64,000 bases of DNA from Kibdelosporangium persicum (GCF_013280595.1 NZ_JAAATY010000004.1:225820-289819), one strand, 5' to 3'. Positions 9,103 through 19,243 are shown, counted from the stretch's first letter. The notes: generated from the sequence alone by a model not told the origin. Numbers and translations are program-made.

Positions 9103-10947
9103 ATGAGTCAGGCGCCCGAGCAGGAAGAGCTCGTCCTCGCCGCGCAGTTCCCCACGCCCCGGCGCGAGCAGTGGCAGGAGCTGGTCGCGGGTGTGCTGCG
9201 CAAGTCCGGACGAGTGCCTGCCGACTTCACCGGCGACGCTGCCGGGAAGATCGCGACCAGGACCTACGACGACATCCTTGTGCAACCGCTGTATACACGC
9301 CAGGACACGGCGCCCGCGGCAGGCATGCCGGGATTGCCGCCTTTCGTCCGCGGCAACCGTCCGGAAGGAGCAGTCGCCACCGGCTGGGACGTACGCCAGC
9401 GGCACGCGCATCCGGACCCGTCGGCCGCCAAGCGGGCCGTCCTGACGGACCTCGAACACGGCGTGACGTCGCTCTGGCTGGTCGTCGGCGACGCCGGCCT
9501 GCCGATCTCCGCGCTGGCAGACGTGCTCGACGAGGTCTACGTCGACCTCGCGCCGGTCACGCTGGACGCGGGGGCGGACTTCCTCGCCGCCGCCGAGGCC
9601 CTGCTGGAAATCCAGGCGGACAAGGCGATCCCGGCCAGTGAGGTGCGCGGCAACCTCGGTGCCGATCCACTTGGCCTGCGCGCGCGGACCGGCACCGCCC
9701 AGGACCTCGAAGGTGCCGTCCGGCTCGCGGTACGCGTGTCCGGTGAGTTCCCCCGGCTCCGTGCCCTCGTCGCCGACGCACTGCCCTATCACCAGGCCGG
9801 TGGTTCCGACTCGCAGGAACTCGGCCTGTCCATCGCCACGGGCGTGGCGTACCTGCGTGCCCTGACCGACGCTGGACTGTCCGTCGAGCAGGCCGCCGAG
9901 CAGCTGGAATTCCGGTACGCGGCGACCGCCGACCAGTTCATCACCATCGCGAAGCTGCGGGCCGCGCGCCGCTTGTGGGCACGGGTGATGGAGGTTTCCG
10001 GGGCCCCGGCCGTGCCGCAACACCAGCACGCGGTCACGTCGCCGGTGATGATGACCCGCCGTGACCCGTGGGTGAACATGCTCCGCGGCACGTTGGCGTG
10101 CTTCGCCGCCGGTGTGGGCGGCGCGGACGCCGTCACCGTGCTGCCGTTCGACCACGCCATCGGCCTGCCGGACGACTTCGCGCGGCGCATCGCCCGCAAC
10201 ACACACGCGGTCCTGCTCGAAGAGTCCAAAGTGGCCGGTGTGATCGACCCGGCGGGCGGCTCGTACTACGTCGAGCGGCTGACCGACGACCTGGCACAGG
10301 CCGGGTGGGCGTTCTTCCAGGCCGTCGAGGGTGCGGGCGGGCTGCCCGCCGCGCTGGACGCCGGCCTCGTCGAGGAGCGGCTCGCGCGGACGTGGGCGGA
10401 GCGGTCGCGCAACCTGGCCCGCCGCGAAGATCCGCTCACCGGCGTCAGCGAGTTCCCGAACATCACCGAGCAGCTTCCGGTCCGCGAGCCCGCGCCGCCC
10501 GCGCCGTCCGGTGGGCTGCCGCAGGTCCGGCTGGCCGAGGCGTACGAAGAACTCCGTGACCTGTCCGACGCGCAGCCGGAACGTCCGAAGGTCTTCCTCG
10601 CCACGCTCGGCCCGATCGCCGCGCACACCGCACGCGGGACCTTCGCGGCCAACTTCTTCCAGGCAGGCGGGATCGAGACACCCCACGTCGGCGCGACGGA
10701 CACCGCCGCGGAAGTCGCCGAGGCGTTCGCCGCGAGCGGCGCCAGGATCGCGTGCCTCTGCGGCACGGACGCGCTGTACGCCGAGCGCGCCGAAGAGGTC
10801 GCCCAGGCGCTGCGCGCGGCAGGCGCGGTGAAGATCCTGCTCGCGGGCAAGGGGGAGTACGAAGGCGTCGACGGATACGTCCACATTGGTAGCGATGTGC
10901 TCGCCGTGCTGCGCGATACCCTGAAGACGTTGGGAGTGGGAGCATGA
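9103..10947 (+). CDS. mutA: Methylmalonyl-CoA mutase, small (beta) subunit
   Basis: 614 residues, the usual length for the small subunit of the heterodimeric mutase. The TIM-barrel part is homologous to mutB ([14 protein letters not shown] and [11 protein letters not shown] match mutB segments), but the C-terminal cobalamin-like domain lacks the DxHxxG that binds B12, as expected for the non-catalytic subunit. It forms the heterodimer that converts (R)-methylmalonyl-CoA and succinyl-CoA. The ATG at 9103 starts the conserved N terminus; upstream in-frame codons run back into the kinase promoter. Its TGA overlaps the mutB ATG by 4 nt. No cobalamin riboswitch was recognised upstream. Confidence 0.95.
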   Translation: MSQAPEQEELVLAAQFPTPRREQWQELVAGVLRKSGRVPADFTGDAAGKIATRTYDDILVQPLYTRQDTAPAAGMPGLPPFVRGNRPEGAVATGWDVRQRHAHPDPSAAKRAVLTDLEHGVTSLWLVVGDAGLPISALADVLDEVYVDLAPVTLDAGADFLAAAEALLEIQADKAIPASEVRGNLGADPLGLRARTGTAQDLEGAVRLAVRVSGEFPRLRALVADALPYHQAGGSDSQELGLSIATGVAYLRALTDAGLSVEQAAEQLEFRYAATADQFITIAKLRAARRLWARVMEVSGAPAVPQHQHAVTSPVMMTRRDPWVNMLRGTLACFAAGVGGADAVTVLPFDHAIGLPDDFARRIARNTHAVLLEESKVAGVIDPAGGSYYVERLTDDLAQAGWAFFQAVEGAGGLPAALDAGLVEERLARTWAERSRNLARREDPLTGVSEFPNITEQLPVREPAPPAPSGGLPQVRLAEAYEELRDLSDAQPERPKVFLATLGPIAAHTARGTFAANFFQAGGIETPHVGATDTAAEVAEAFAASGARIACLCGTDALYAERAEEVAQALRAAGAVKILLAGKGEYEGVDGYVHIGSDVLAVLRDTLKTLGVGA

Positions 10948-13121
10948 CGATCCCCGATTTCAGCGGCGTCCCGCTGGGCGAGCCGTCGCCGGCCGGCGTC
11001 GCGGAGTGGCAGGCCGCGCTGGCCGAGGCCACCGGCAAGGGCTCGGACGCACTGGTCTGGGAGACCCCCGAGGGCATCGGGATCAAGCCCGTCTACACCG
11101 CCGAGGACCTCGACGGGCTGGACTTCCTGGACACCTACCCCGGCATCGCGCCGTTCCTGCGTGGCCCGTACCCGGCGATGTACGTGACGCAGCCGTGGAC
11201 CATCCGCCAGTACGCCGGGTTCTCGACCGCCGAGGAGTCCAACGCCTTCTACCGGCGCAACCTCGCGGCCGGGCAGAAGGGCCTCTCGGTGGCGTTCGAC
11301 CTGGCCACGCACCGCGGCTACGACTCCGACCACCCGCGCGTGACCGGTGACGTCGGCATGGCCGGGGTCGCGATCGACTCGATCTACGACATGCGCCAGC
11401 TGTTCGAGGGCATCCCGCTCGACCAGATGAGCGTGTCGATGACCATGAACGGCGCCGTGTTGCCGGTGCTCGCGCTGTACGTGGTCGCGGCGGAGGAACA
11501 GGGGGTGCCGCCGGAGCGGCTGGCGGGGACCATCCAGAACGACATCCTCAAGGAGTTCATGGTCCGCAACACCTACATCTACCCGCCCGCGCAGTCGATG
11601 CGGATCATCTCCGACATCTTCGCGTACACCTCGCAGCACATGCCGAAGTACAACTCGATCTCGATCTCCGGCTACCACATGCAGGAGGCGGGCGCGACGG
11701 CCGACCTGGAGCTGGCGTACACGCTGGCCGACGGCGTCGAGTACATCCGCGCGGGGCTGGCGGCCGGGCTGGACATCGACAAGTTCGCGCCCCGGCTGTC
11801 GTTCTTCTGGGCGATCGGGATGAACTTCTTCATGGAGGTCGCCAAGCTGCGGGCGGCCCGGCTGCTGTGGGCCAAGCTCGTCTCGCAGTTCTCGGCACAG
11901 TCGCCGAAGTCGTTGTCGCTGCGGACACACAGCCAGACCTCCGGCTGGTCGCTGACCGCTCAGGACGTCTACAACAACGTCGTGCGCACCTGCGTGGAGG
12001 CGATGGCCGCGACCCAGGGGCACACGCAGTCCTTGCACACCAACGCCCTGGACGAGGCGCTGGCGCTGCCGACGGACTTTTCCGCGCGGATCGCCCGCAA
12101 CACCCAGCTTGTCCTGCAACAGGAATCCGGCACCACCCGGGTGATCGACCCGTGGGGCGGCAGTGCCTTCGTCGAGCGGCTGACCTACGAGCTGGCCCGC
12201 AAGGCGTGGGGGCACATCGCCGAGGTCGAGGCGGCCGGCGGGATGGCCAAGGCGATCGACGCGGGCATCCCGAAGCTGCGCATCGAGGAGGCCGCGGCCC
12301 GGACGCAGGCACGCATCGACTCCGGCCGTCAGCCGGTGATCGGTGTGAACAAGTACCGGCTGGCCACCGAAGAGCGGATCGACGTGCTCAAAGTGGACAA
12401 CGCGGGCGTGCGGGCGCAGCAGCTGGCGAAACTGGCGCGGTTGCGCGCCGAGCGTGACGCGGCAGCGGTCGAGGAAGCGTTGCGGCGCCTGGAATCCGCC
12501 GCGGCCGGTAACGGCAACCTGTTGGCGCTGGCGATCGACGCGGCCAGGGCCAAGGCCACCGTCGGGGAGATCTCCGGCGCGCTCGAACGGGTCTGGGGCA
12601 GGCATGCCGGCCAGATCCGTACCATCTCCGGGGTCTACCGCGAGGAGGTCGGAACCGGCGTGTCCAGTGTGGACGCCGCACGGCGGATCGTCGGCGAGTT
12701 CGCCGAGGCGGAGGGCCGCAGGCCACGGATCCTGGTCGCCAAGATGGGCCAGGACGGCCACGACCGCGGCCAGAAGGTGATCGCGACCGCCTTCGCCGAC
12801 CTCGGCTTCGACGTCGACGTGGGCCCGCTGTTCCAGACCCCCGCCGAGGTCGCGCGCCAGGCGATCGAGGCGGACGTGCACGTCGTGGGCGTGTCCTCGC
12901 TGGCCGCGGGGCACCTCACGCTGGTGCCCGCGCTGCGCGAGGAACTGGCCGCGCACGGCAGGCCGGACATCATGGTCGTGGTCGGCGGCGTCATCCCGCC
13001 GCAGGACTTCGACGCGTTGTACGAGGCGGGCGCGGCCGCGATCTTCCCGCCGGGGACTGTGATCGCCGACGCCGTCGTCGACCTGCTCGGCAAGCTGCGG
13101 GTACAACTCGGGCATGCCTGA
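10944..13121 (+). CDS. mutB: Methylmalonyl-CoA mutase, large (alpha) subunit
   Basis: 725 residues, catalytic subunit. The N-terminal barrel binds the CoA ester, with a conserved [15 protein letters not shown] segment and a long NxNxHxQS-like segment ([13 protein letters not shown]). The C-terminal cobalamin-binding domain carries D604-x-H606-x-x-G609 (GQDGHDRGQ), the lower axial histidine motif. It rearranges methylmalonyl-CoA to succinyl-CoA with adenosylcobalamin. ATGA overlap with mutA and an 8-nt overlap with meaB show a tight operon. The pathway joins the propionyl-CoA carboxylase genes further along, with the epimerase missing from the window. Confidence 0.97.
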   Translation: MTIPDFSGVPLGEPSPAGVAEWQAALAEATGKGSDALVWETPEGIGIKPVYTAEDLDGLDFLDTYPGIAPFLRGPYPAMYVTQPWTIRQYAGFSTAEESNAFYRRNLAAGQKGLSVAFDLATHRGYDSDHPRVTGDVGMAGVAIDSIYDMRQLFEGIPLDQMSVSMTMNGAVLPVLALYVVAAEEQGVPPERLAGTIQNDILKEFMVRNTYIYPPAQSMRIISDIFAYTSQHMPKYNSISISGYHMQEAGATADLELAYTLADGVEYIRAGLAAGLDIDKFAPRLSFFWAIGMNFFMEVAKLRAARLLWAKLVSQFSAQSPKSLSLRTHSQTSGWSLTAQDVYNNVVRTCVEAMAATQGHTQSLHTNALDEALALPTDFSARIARNTQLVLQQESGTTRVIDPWGGSAFVERLTYELARKAWGHIAEVEAAGGMAKAIDAGIPKLRIEEAAARTQARIDSGRQPVIGVNKYRLATEERIDVLKVDNAGVRAQQLAKLARLRAERDAAAVEEALRRLESAAAGNGNLLALAIDAARAKATVGEISGALERVWGRHAGQIRTISGVYREEVGTGVSSVDAARRIVGEFAEAEGRRPRILVAKMGQDGHDRGQKVIATAFADLGFDVDVGPLFQTPAEVARQAIEADVHVVGVSSLAAGHLTLVPALREELAAHGRPDIMVVVGGVIPPQDFDALYEAGAAAIFPPGTVIADAVVDLLGKLRVQLGHA

Positions 13122-14091
13122 CATCGCCGACTACGTCCGCGGGGTGCGGGCGGGCGAGCGTGCCGTCCTGTCCAGGGCGATCACGCTGGTCGAGTCCACC
13201 CGCGCCGATCATCGCGAGCAGGCGCAGCAGATGCTGGTCGAGCTGTTGCCGTACGCGGGCGGCGCGCATCGGGTCGGCATCACGGGCGTGCCCGGCGTCG
13301 GCAAGTCGACATTCATCGACATGCTCGGCACGCGGCTGACCGCGGCAGGCCATCGCGTGGCGGTGCTGGCCGTCGACCCGTCGTCCAGCCGGACCGGCGG
13401 CAGCATCCTCGGCGACAAGACCCGGATGGCCAAGCTGGCGACCGACCAGAACGCCTTCATCCGGCCGTCGCCCACGTCCGGCACACTCGGCGGGGTCGCG
13501 CGGGCGACCCGGGAGACGATCGTGCTGATGGAGGCGGCGGGCTACGACATCGTGCTCGTCGAGACCGTCGGCGTCGGCCAGTCCGAGATCACCGTGGCCG
13601 GGATGGTCGACTGTTTCCTGTTCCTGACTCTGGCCAGGACCGGCGACCAGTTGCAGGGCATCAAAAAGGGCGTGCTTGAGCTCGCTGACGTCGTCGCGGT
13701 GAACAAGGCCGACGGCGACCACGAGAAGGAAGCGCGCCGTGCGGCCCGTGAACTCGCCAGTGCCATGCGGCTGTTGCGGAGCGGTGACGAGCTGTGGACG
13801 CCCCCTGTGCTGACGTGCAGCGGGTTGACTGGAGCGGGCCTCGACGAGTTGTGGAAGGAGATCGAACGGCACCACCGCACGTTGGCGGACGCGGGCGAGC
13901 TGGCCGCGAAACGCCGTCAGCAGCAGGTCGACTGGACGTGGGCGATGGTCCGCGACGCGGTGATGACACGATTGCGTGACAGCGCCGAAGTGCGTTCCAT
14001 AGCGGCTGAACTGGAGCAGGACGTCCGGGACGAGCGGCTGACGCCGACACTGGCGGCGGAGCGGATCCTCAAAGCGTTCGGCGTGCGATAA
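13114..14091 (+). CDS. meaB: Methylmalonyl-CoA mutase-associated GTPase MeaB
   Basis: 325 residues. A G3E-family P-loop GTPase with Walker A GVPGVGKS at 58-65, [18 protein letters not shown] as the switch region, ETVGVGQSE as Walker B region and NKADGD as the base-recognition motif. It guards cobalamin loading and protects methylmalonyl-CoA mutase from inactivation. The start overlaps mutB by 8 nt, so the three genes are one operon. Length and motifs are normal for the family (formerly ArgK). Confidence 0.96.
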   Translation: MPDIADYVRGVRAGERAVLSRAITLVESTRADHREQAQQMLVELLPYAGGAHRVGITGVPGVGKSTFIDMLGTRLTAAGHRVAVLAVDPSSSRTGGSILGDKTRMAKLATDQNAFIRPSPTSGTLGGVARATRETIVLMEAAGYDIVLVETVGVGQSEITVAGMVDCFLFLTLARTGDQLQGIKKGVLELADVVAVNKADGDHEKEARRAARELASAMRLLRSGDELWTPPVLTCSGLTGAGLDELWKEIERHHRTLADAGELAAKRRQQQVDWTWAMVRDAVMTRLRDSAEVRSIAAELEQDVRDERLTPTLAAERILKAFGVR

Positions 14092-14100
14092 CCTCGAAGA

Positions 14101-14367
14101 ATGATGCGAGCTGTGGTCGCTTGTGTGCTCGTTGTGCTGTTCTGCCTGCCCGTTGGGGCCGCGACGGCCGCACCCGCCCAATTGGCTCCGTACGCCCAGC
14201 AGACCGCCACCGCGCCGCCTGGGCCGACGATCGACACGCCGCCGACCGAGCAGGACGCGGCGAACTCGCGGCAGCGTCTGGTGATCGGGATCGCCGCCAT
14301 CGTGCTGCTCGGCATCGTGGTCCTCGGGCACCGGGCCAGGCGTAAGCGGGCCAAGAAAAGCTCATGA
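14101..14367 (+). CDS. Small exported single-pass membrane protein
   Basis: 88 residues. A signal-like N terminus (VVACVLVVLFCLPVGAATAAPA) is followed by a Pro/Thr-rich segment and a hydrophobic helix at about 62-80, ending in a basic tail (HRARRKRAKKSS). This topology puts a short spacer outside and a positive stop-transfer inside. There is no sorting motif. It starts 9 nt after meaB and is likely the last gene of the same transcript, though no link to mutase function is known. Either ATG (14101 or 14104) could start it. Confidence 0.6.
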   Translation: MMRAVVACVLVVLFCLPVGAATAAPAQLAPYAQQTATAPPGPTIDTPPTEQDAANSRQRLVIGIAAIVLLGIVVLGHRARRKRAKKSS

Positions 14368-14595
14368 TGATCGCCGATTCGGCCTGACTGAATCTTGTCA
14401 ACCGTTTGGCGCAGCCGCGCTACCGGCGACCGGTTTGATCATCTGATTCGCCGCTCGCGCCCGGGGACGATAGGGCAGGATGGGTGCCGAGTGACACTTC
14501 TGTTGCGCCGACCGTGCACGATGTCTACTCAAAGAACCTGAATCTCGAACCCGGTACCACTGATCCGTTCCGTGGTGCTGCCGCGGAGGTGCGGC
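14368..14595. other. Intergenic stretch with no recognised gene
   Basis: About 228 bp between the small membrane protein and the amidohydrolase. I see imperfectly repeated words (TGATGATCGCCGATTCGG near the start, TTGATCATCTGATTCGCCG about 75 nt later), but no open frame with a ribosome site and no RNA motif. It presumably holds the amidohydrolase promoter; the last 15 nt contain its ribosome site GGAGG at 14585-14589. Confidence 0.5.
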
Positions 14596-15861
14596 ATGAC
14601 TGTTCTGGACTCGCACGCCCAGGAGGGCGAACCTGATGTGCTACTGACCGGCTCCGGCGTCAGTATGCCCACTGTGGATGACATCGGTGCCGGTCGCGGC
14701 CCGTCCTGGTTGGACGGATGGCTGTCCGGCAACGTCGGCGACATCGTCGCCTGGTACCGGCACATCCACGCGCACCCGGAGCTGTCCAGGCAGGAGTTCC
14801 AGACCACCCAGCTGCTCGCCACGATGCTGGCGTCCGCCGGTCTGCAGCCGATCATCGGGCCAACTGGAACGGGCCTGATCTGCGACGTCGGCACGGGCGA
14901 CCGCTGCGTCGCGCTGCGGGCGGACATCGACGCTTTGCCGCTGCAGGAGGCAACCGGACTGCCCTTCGCGTCCAGGGTGGACGGCGTAGCGCATTCATGT
15001 GGACACGATGCGCACACGACCATCCTGCTCGCCGCGGGCCTCGCGCTGGCGTCCGCGCCGGAGCTGCCCGGCCGTGTCCGGCTGATCTTCCAGCCCGCCG
15101 AGGAGGTCATGCCCGGCGGAGCCCTCGACATGATCGAAGCAGGCGCGCTGAAGGGCGTCGAACGGATCTTCGGCCTGCACTGCGACCCGCGCGTCGAGGT
15201 CGGCCGCGTGGGCACCCGCGTCGGCGCCATCACCTCCGCGACCGACCTGCTCGAACTGCGCCTGACCTCGCCAGGCGGTCACACCTCCCGTCCGCACCTG
15301 ACGGCAGACCTCGTGCACGCGCTGGGCACGGTGATCACCGGCCTGCCCGCGCTGCTGTCCCGCCGCGTCGACCCCCGCTCCGGCACGGTGCTGGTCTGGG
15401 GTGCCGTGCACGCCGGCGAGGCCCCCAACGCGGTGCCGGAGGAAGGCGTGCTGCGCGGCACCCTGCGGACCGGCGACCACGAGGTCTGGGCAGACCTGGA
15501 GCCGCTGGTCGCGGGCCTCGTCCAGTCCCTGGTCACGCCCTTGGGCGTGGGGTACGAGCTGCACCACCGCCGTGGCGTGCCGCCCGTGGTGAACGACAGC
15601 GAGAGCACGGCCATCCTGCGCGCCGGCATCGAATCGGCCCTCGGCGGCGACGCACTGGCCGGCACCAAGCAGTCCTCCGGCGGCGAGGACTTCGGCTGGT
15701 ACCTCGAGAACATCCCCGGCTCCTTCGCCCGCCTGGGCGTCTGGCCCGGCGAAGGCGTGATGCGCGACCTCCACCAGCCCACCTTCCAGCTGGACGAACG
15801 CGCCCTGCTGACCGGCGCCCGAGTCATGGTCCACACAGCCCTGACCGCCCTCGCCGCCTGA
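14596..15861 (+). CDS. M20-family amidohydrolase (AmiA1/AmiB1-like)
   Basis: 421 residues from the ATG at 14596, chosen for GGAGG at 14585-14589. Metal-binding motifs of the M20D aminoacylase/carboxypeptidase group are visible: ALRADIDALPL, HSCGHDAHTT, QPAEEVMPGG and a late SSGGEDFGWY. It would hydrolyse N-acyl amino acids or related amides with two metal ions in the cytoplasm. The substrate is unknown. In M. tuberculosis two such genes lie between the nucleoside phosphorylase and lpdA, the same order as here. A conserved palindrome begins 17 nt after the stop codon. Confidence 0.92.
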   Translation: MTVLDSHAQEGEPDVLLTGSGVSMPTVDDIGAGRGPSWLDGWLSGNVGDIVAWYRHIHAHPELSRQEFQTTQLLATMLASAGLQPIIGPTGTGLICDVGTGDRCVALRADIDALPLQEATGLPFASRVDGVAHSCGHDAHTTILLAAGLALASAPELPGRVRLIFQPAEEVMPGGALDMIEAGALKGVERIFGLHCDPRVEVGRVGTRVGAITSATDLLELRLTSPGGHTSRPHLTADLVHALGTVITGLPALLSRRVDPRSGTVLVWGAVHAGEAPNAVPEEGVLRGTLRTGDHEVWADLEPLVAGLVQSLVTPLGVGYELHHRRGVPPVVNDSESTAILRAGIESALGGDALAGTKQSSGGEDFGWYLENIPGSFARLGVWPGEGVMRDLHQPTFQLDERALLTGARVMVHTALTALAA

Positions 15862-15878
15862 ACACCACCACGCCCATC

Positions 15879-15928
15879 CCCTCGTGAGTGTTTATCGGTG
15901 TTCTAACCCTGATAAACACTCACGAGGG
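15879..15928. repeat. Dispersed palindrome, copy 1 of 4
   Basis: Arms CCCTCGTGAGTGTTTATC (15879-15896) and its exact inverse (15911-15928), giving an 18-bp perfect stem with a 14-nt loop (GGTGTTCTAACCCT). The loop is the inverse complement of the loops in the other copies, so this copy is inverted relative to them. It starts 17 nt downstream of the amidohydrolase stop. It probably acts as a transcription terminator, but it has no T-tract and its primary sequence, not just pairing, is conserved across copies. Confidence 0.9.
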
Positions 15929-16057
15929 CGGGAAGCCCTTCGTGATGCCGGACCTGACGCAATCATCACCAATCACACAGCGTTGGCCCTGTACGGCTGC
16001 CAGGCGGCCGACCGGGTGACCGTCCATGTCCTCGTCCCGGACCGGCGCTGAATCCGG

Positions 16058-16210
16058 TCACGGCCCGGCACAGCCGTGCACCACGGCACCATCCAGCGAC
16101 ATGACGTAGAGACCATCCATGTCCTGAAGGTCCTTGCCGCCGAACGAGCGCTCGCCGAGGTGCTCTGCCGCGACCAGCCTGTGCGCGCTCACGTGCTTCC
16201 ACGACGCCAT
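16058..16210 (-). CDS. Short open frame, possible remnant or small protein
   Basis: A 50-codon frame starting at an ATG (16210) with GGCGGG nine nt upstream, ending at TGA 16058-16060. The peptide (MASWKHVSAHRLVAAEHL at the N terminus, LYVMSLDGAVVHGC near the end) matches nothing I recognise. The surrounding stretch from 15930 to 16343 has no other plausible gene, so this may be a true small gene or the remains of a longer one. Codon composition is not decisive at this length. Confidence 0.25.
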   Translation of the reverse strand: MASWKHVSAHRLVAAEHLGERSFGGKDLQDMDGLYVMSLDGAVVHGCAGP

Positions 16211-16343
16211 GGCGATGCACCCGCCTGATCATCGCGGGCGCTTCCTCGAACGGGTCGCCTGGTGCGTCCGGACCCGCGCCGACCCACGTGGCCAGACGCG
16301 GGCTCTGGAGTTGCTGAGGGGGTGTTATCGCCTCATTGGCTGA

Positions 16344-16823
16344 TCACCCCGGCCCGATCCCCTGACAGGGCCTGATCCGCAGGTCGGCGACGTAGTCGGC
16401 GGGTGCACCCGCTGCCTCGGCCGCGTCGGCCACCACACCCAGGTAGCGAGCGGAAGGGAGACCACCCTCGTAGGCGTCCAGAACATAGAGCCAGGCGACG
16501 ACGGAGCCCTCCAGTGTCTGCACCCGCAGCCGGATCTTCTTGTACAGGCCCAGCGCGCCTTCCCAGCGGTCCAGCCGGGATTCGTCGCGGGGACTGACGT
16601 CGTAGAGCACGCAGAACACCTGCGACTCGGGATCCTCGACGACGGTGGCGAGAGCGCCCTCCCAGCTGAGGTCCTCGCCTCCGAAGGTCAGACGCCAGCC
16701 GACGAGCCACCCGGTACCCGCCATCGGCGAGTAGGGCGCTCGCTCGAGCATTTGGCTGGGATCCATGTTGGACCCGTACGCGGCATAGAGCGGCACGACG
16801 GACAGCGTAGCGACCCGACACAT
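16344..16823 (-). CDS. Gamma-glutamylcyclotransferase-fold (AIG2-like) protein
   Basis: 159 residues from the ATG at 16823. The family signature YGSNM is near the N terminus (LYAAYGSNMDPSQML), followed by GWRLTFGGEDLSWEGALATVV and a catalytic-type acidic region (YDVSPRDESRLDRWEGA). The family opens gamma-glutamyl peptides to 5-oxoproline or handles related amines; this member's substrate is unknown. The start is uncertain because no clear ribosome site is visible. It is divergent from lpdA with 77 bp between, and I recall that the mycobacterial neighbour of lpdA (Rv3304) is of similar size. Confidence 0.85.
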   Translation of the reverse strand: MCRVATLSVVPLYAAYGSNMDPSQMLERAPYSPMAGTGWLVGWRLTFGGEDLSWEGALATVVEDPESQVFCVLYDVSPRDESRLDRWEGALGLYKKIRLRVQTLEGSVVAWLYVLDAYEGGLPSARYLGVVADAAEAAGAPADYVADLRIRPCQGIGPG

Positions 16824-16900
16824 CCCCCGAGGGGATGCGGCTCGGGGAGTCACGCGTACGGTTTATACGGACCAGCTCGTGCGGCACAGGAGGAAGTCCG

Positions 16901-18304
16901 TTGACCCGGATCGTGATCATGGGTGGCGGCGTCGGCGGCTATGAAGCTGCGCTGGTCGCAGCGCAGCACGGCGCCGACGTCACGATTGTCGAGCGCGACG
17001 GCCTCGGTGGCGCGTGCGTGTTGTACGACTGCGTTCCGTCGAAGACGTTCATCGCCTCGGCGGGCGCGCGGTCGGCCTTCCGCAACGCCGATGAGCTGGG
17101 CATTCGCACCAACGGCTCGGATGCGGCGGTCGAAGTGCCGGTGGTGCACGGGCGTGTGCGCGGCCTGGCGCTCGCCCAGTCGGCAGACATCCGCGCGCGG
17201 CTTCAGCGTGAGGGCGTCCGGCTGATCGCGGGGACTGCGCGGTTCGTCGACGAGCAGCCCGGCATGGCCGCGCATCTGATCGGTGTGACCCCGCACAGCG
17301 GCGAGCCCGAGGTGCTTCCGGCCGATGTGACGCTGATCGCAACGGGCGCCACCCCCCGTGTCCTGCCGGGTGCGGTGCCGGACGGTGAGCGAATCCTCGA
17401 CTGGCGTCAGCTGTACGACCTCACCGAGCTGCCCGAGCACTTGGTCGTGGTCGGCTCGGGTGTCACCGGTGCGGAGTTCGCCTCGGCGTACACCGAGATG
17501 GGCGTGAAGGTCAGCGTGGTGTCCAGCCGCGACCGTGTGCTGCCGCACGAGGACGCGGACGCCGCCGCAGTGCTGGAGGACGCCTTCGCCGAGCGCGGCA
17601 CGACGCTGTACAAGCACGCGCGGGCGGAAAAGGTCGAGCGTGTGTCCGACGGCGTTGTCGTGCACCTGCAGGACGGCCGGAAGATCGAAGCCAGCCACGC
17701 CCTGATGACGGTCGGCTCCGTCCCGAACACCACCGACATCGGCCTGGAGAAGGTCGGCATCCAGCCGGGCCCCGGCGGGTTCATCTCGGTCGACCGCGTG
17801 TCGCGCACGGGCGTGCCCGGCGTCTACGCGGCAGGCGACTGCACCGGCGTGTTGATGCTGGCGTCGGTCGCGGGCATGCAGGGCCGGATCGCGATGTGGC
17901 ATGCCCTGGGCGAGGGCGTCGCCCCGATCAGGCTCAAGACGGTCGCGGCGAACGTGTTCACCCACCCGGAGATCGCCACGGTCGGCATCAGCCAGCAGGC
18001 CATCGACTCCGGCGAAGTGCCCGCCCGCACGATCATGCTGCCGCTGGCGACCAACGCACGGGCCAAGATGGAGGGCCTGCGCCGCGGCTTCGTGAAGCTG
18101 TTCTGCCGCCCCGCCACCGGCGTGGTGATCGGCGGCGTGGTGGTCGCCCCTTCGGCCAGCGAGCTGATCCTCCCGATCGCCATCGCCGTGCAGAACCAAC
18201 TGACAGTCGAGCACCTCGCCCTGACCTTCTCGGTCTATCCCTCCCTGTCCGGTTCGATCACCGAGGCAGGCAGGCGCCTGATGAGGCACGACGACCTGGA
18301 CTGA
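16901..18304 (+). CDS. lpdA: NAD(P)H quinone reductase, LpdA-like flavoprotein
   Basis: 467 residues from a TTG start at 16901, chosen for AGGAGG at 16888-16893, 7 nt upstream. FAD-binding GGGVGG is at 8-13, the disulfide region GGACVLYDC gives Cys39 and Cys44, and a second Rossmann motif (VVGSGVTGAEFAS) binds NAD(P)H. The C-terminal interface has SVYPSLSGSITEA where true lipoamide dehydrogenases have the catalytic HxHPTxSE; the active His is missing. It therefore likely reduces quinones rather than dihydrolipoamide, as reported for the M. tuberculosis homologue. TATACG in the upstream 77 bp may be the -10 element. Confidence 0.9.
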   Translation: MTRIVIMGGGVGGYEAALVAAQHGADVTIVERDGLGGACVLYDCVPSKTFIASAGARSAFRNADELGIRTNGSDAAVEVPVVHGRVRGLALAQSADIRARLQREGVRLIAGTARFVDEQPGMAAHLIGVTPHSGEPEVLPADVTLIATGATPRVLPGAVPDGERILDWRQLYDLTELPEHLVVVGSGVTGAEFASAYTEMGVKVSVVSSRDRVLPHEDADAAAVLEDAFAERGTTLYKHARAEKVERVSDGVVVHLQDGRKIEASHALMTVGSVPNTTDIGLEKVGIQPGPGGFISVDRVSRTGVPGVYAAGDCTGVLMLASVAGMQGRIAMWHALGEGVAPIRLKTVAANVFTHPEIATVGISQQAIDSGEVPARTIMLPLATNARAKMEGLRRGFVKLFCRPATGVVIGGVVVAPSASELILPIAIAVQNQLTVEHLALTFSVYPSLSGSITEAGRRLMRHDDLD

Positions 18305-18378
18305 GCAACTCAAGCCAACCGTGACTGAGGTCCTTGTACGGCGACACTTCAGCCAAGCGTCGCGGATCGGTCGACCGG

Positions 18379-19140
18379 GCCGCTCGGCCTGATCGCGGGT
18401 GCGAGCCTCTGTGTCCGGGGATGAGCCGGGCGAGGCTGTCAGGCATAGAGATGTCTGAGTGCGGTAGTCGGGTTCGGGTGGCTGGGTCATTCGGCCTGAT
18501 CGCGGGCGTGAGCCCCTGTGTCGTGGGCGAACCGGGTGGCGCTGCCGGGCATCGTCGTGCCTGGGCGCGGTGATTGGGCTTAGCTTGGGCGGTTGTCGCG
18601 CTGAGCGTTGCTGCGAATTGGGTGGCTGGGTTGCTCGGCCTCATGGTGGGTGTGAGCCATGCGCCCAGGGGTGAGACGGGCAGGGTATCGACGTGTCTGG
18701 GTGCGGTGGCTGGGCTTGGGTTTGAGTGGCTGTCGGCGTCGAGCGTCGCTGTGGTTCGGAGGCTGGGCCGCTCGGCCTGATCGCGGGCGCGAGCCTCTGT
18801 GTCCGGGGATGAGCCGGGCGAGGCTGTCAGGCATGGACATGTCTGAGTGCGGTAGTCGGGTTCGGGTGGCTGGGTCATTCGGCCTGATCGCGGGCGCGAG
18901 CCCTGTGTGGGCGAACCGCGGCCAGGCGCGCCGGGCATCGACGTGTCTGGTGCGGTGGTCGGGCTTCTGGTTCGGGCGGCTGTCGGCGCGAGCGTCGCTG
19001 TGGATTGGTCGGCCGGGCCGCTTGGCATGATCGGGCGCGTCAGCCATGTGCCCAAGGGTGCACCGAGGCTGCCGGTATCACCATGTCCGGCTTCGCGTTC
19101 GGGCGGTTGTCGGCGGCGAGCGTGGGCGTGGCTGCCTGCC
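18379..19140. repeat. Degenerate tandem repeat array with 388-bp higher-order period
   Basis: Six related units of about 105-145 bp begin near 18382, 18486, 18633, 18770, 18874 and 19020, each opening with a version of TCGGCCTGATCGCGGG. Units 1, 2 and 3 correspond to units 4, 5 and 6 at a spacing of 387-388 bp, and units 1 and 4 are almost identical over about 100 bp. The array thus arose by duplication of a three-unit block. The period is not a multiple of 3, so a conserved reading frame across units is not maintained. Long frames on the minus strand here look accidental. Confidence 0.8.
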
Positions 19141-19166
19141 ATCGTCCCAGCTCTGTGCCCCGATCC

Positions 19167-19243
19167 GGTTCGCTGAGAATTTCCTCGAAACTCGGGGCAA
19201 CCCGGAGATCCACTGGGGCGTGTCAGGTGCGAAGGCATGAACC
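19167..19243 (+). promoter_or_regulatory. Possible structured 5' leader of the surface-protein operon
   Basis: GGTTC at 19167-19171 is complementary to GAACC at 19239-19243, closing a stretch of 77 nt. Inside, CTCGGGG and CCCGGAG (around 19191-19207) form a short hairpin with a CAA loop, followed by CCACTGGGGCG. Some words recall cyclic-di-AMP (ydaO) riboswitches of cell-wall genes, but the element is too short and lacks several required blocks, so I only call a possible RNA structure. It ends 25 nt before the start codon at 19269. Confidence 0.2.

Noticed and set aside
10266-13124. A 952-codon minus-strand frame opposite mutA and mutB
   Set aside because: It is the antisense of two strongly supported mutase genes in GC-rich DNA; the peptide is rich in Arg, Gly and Val without domain features.
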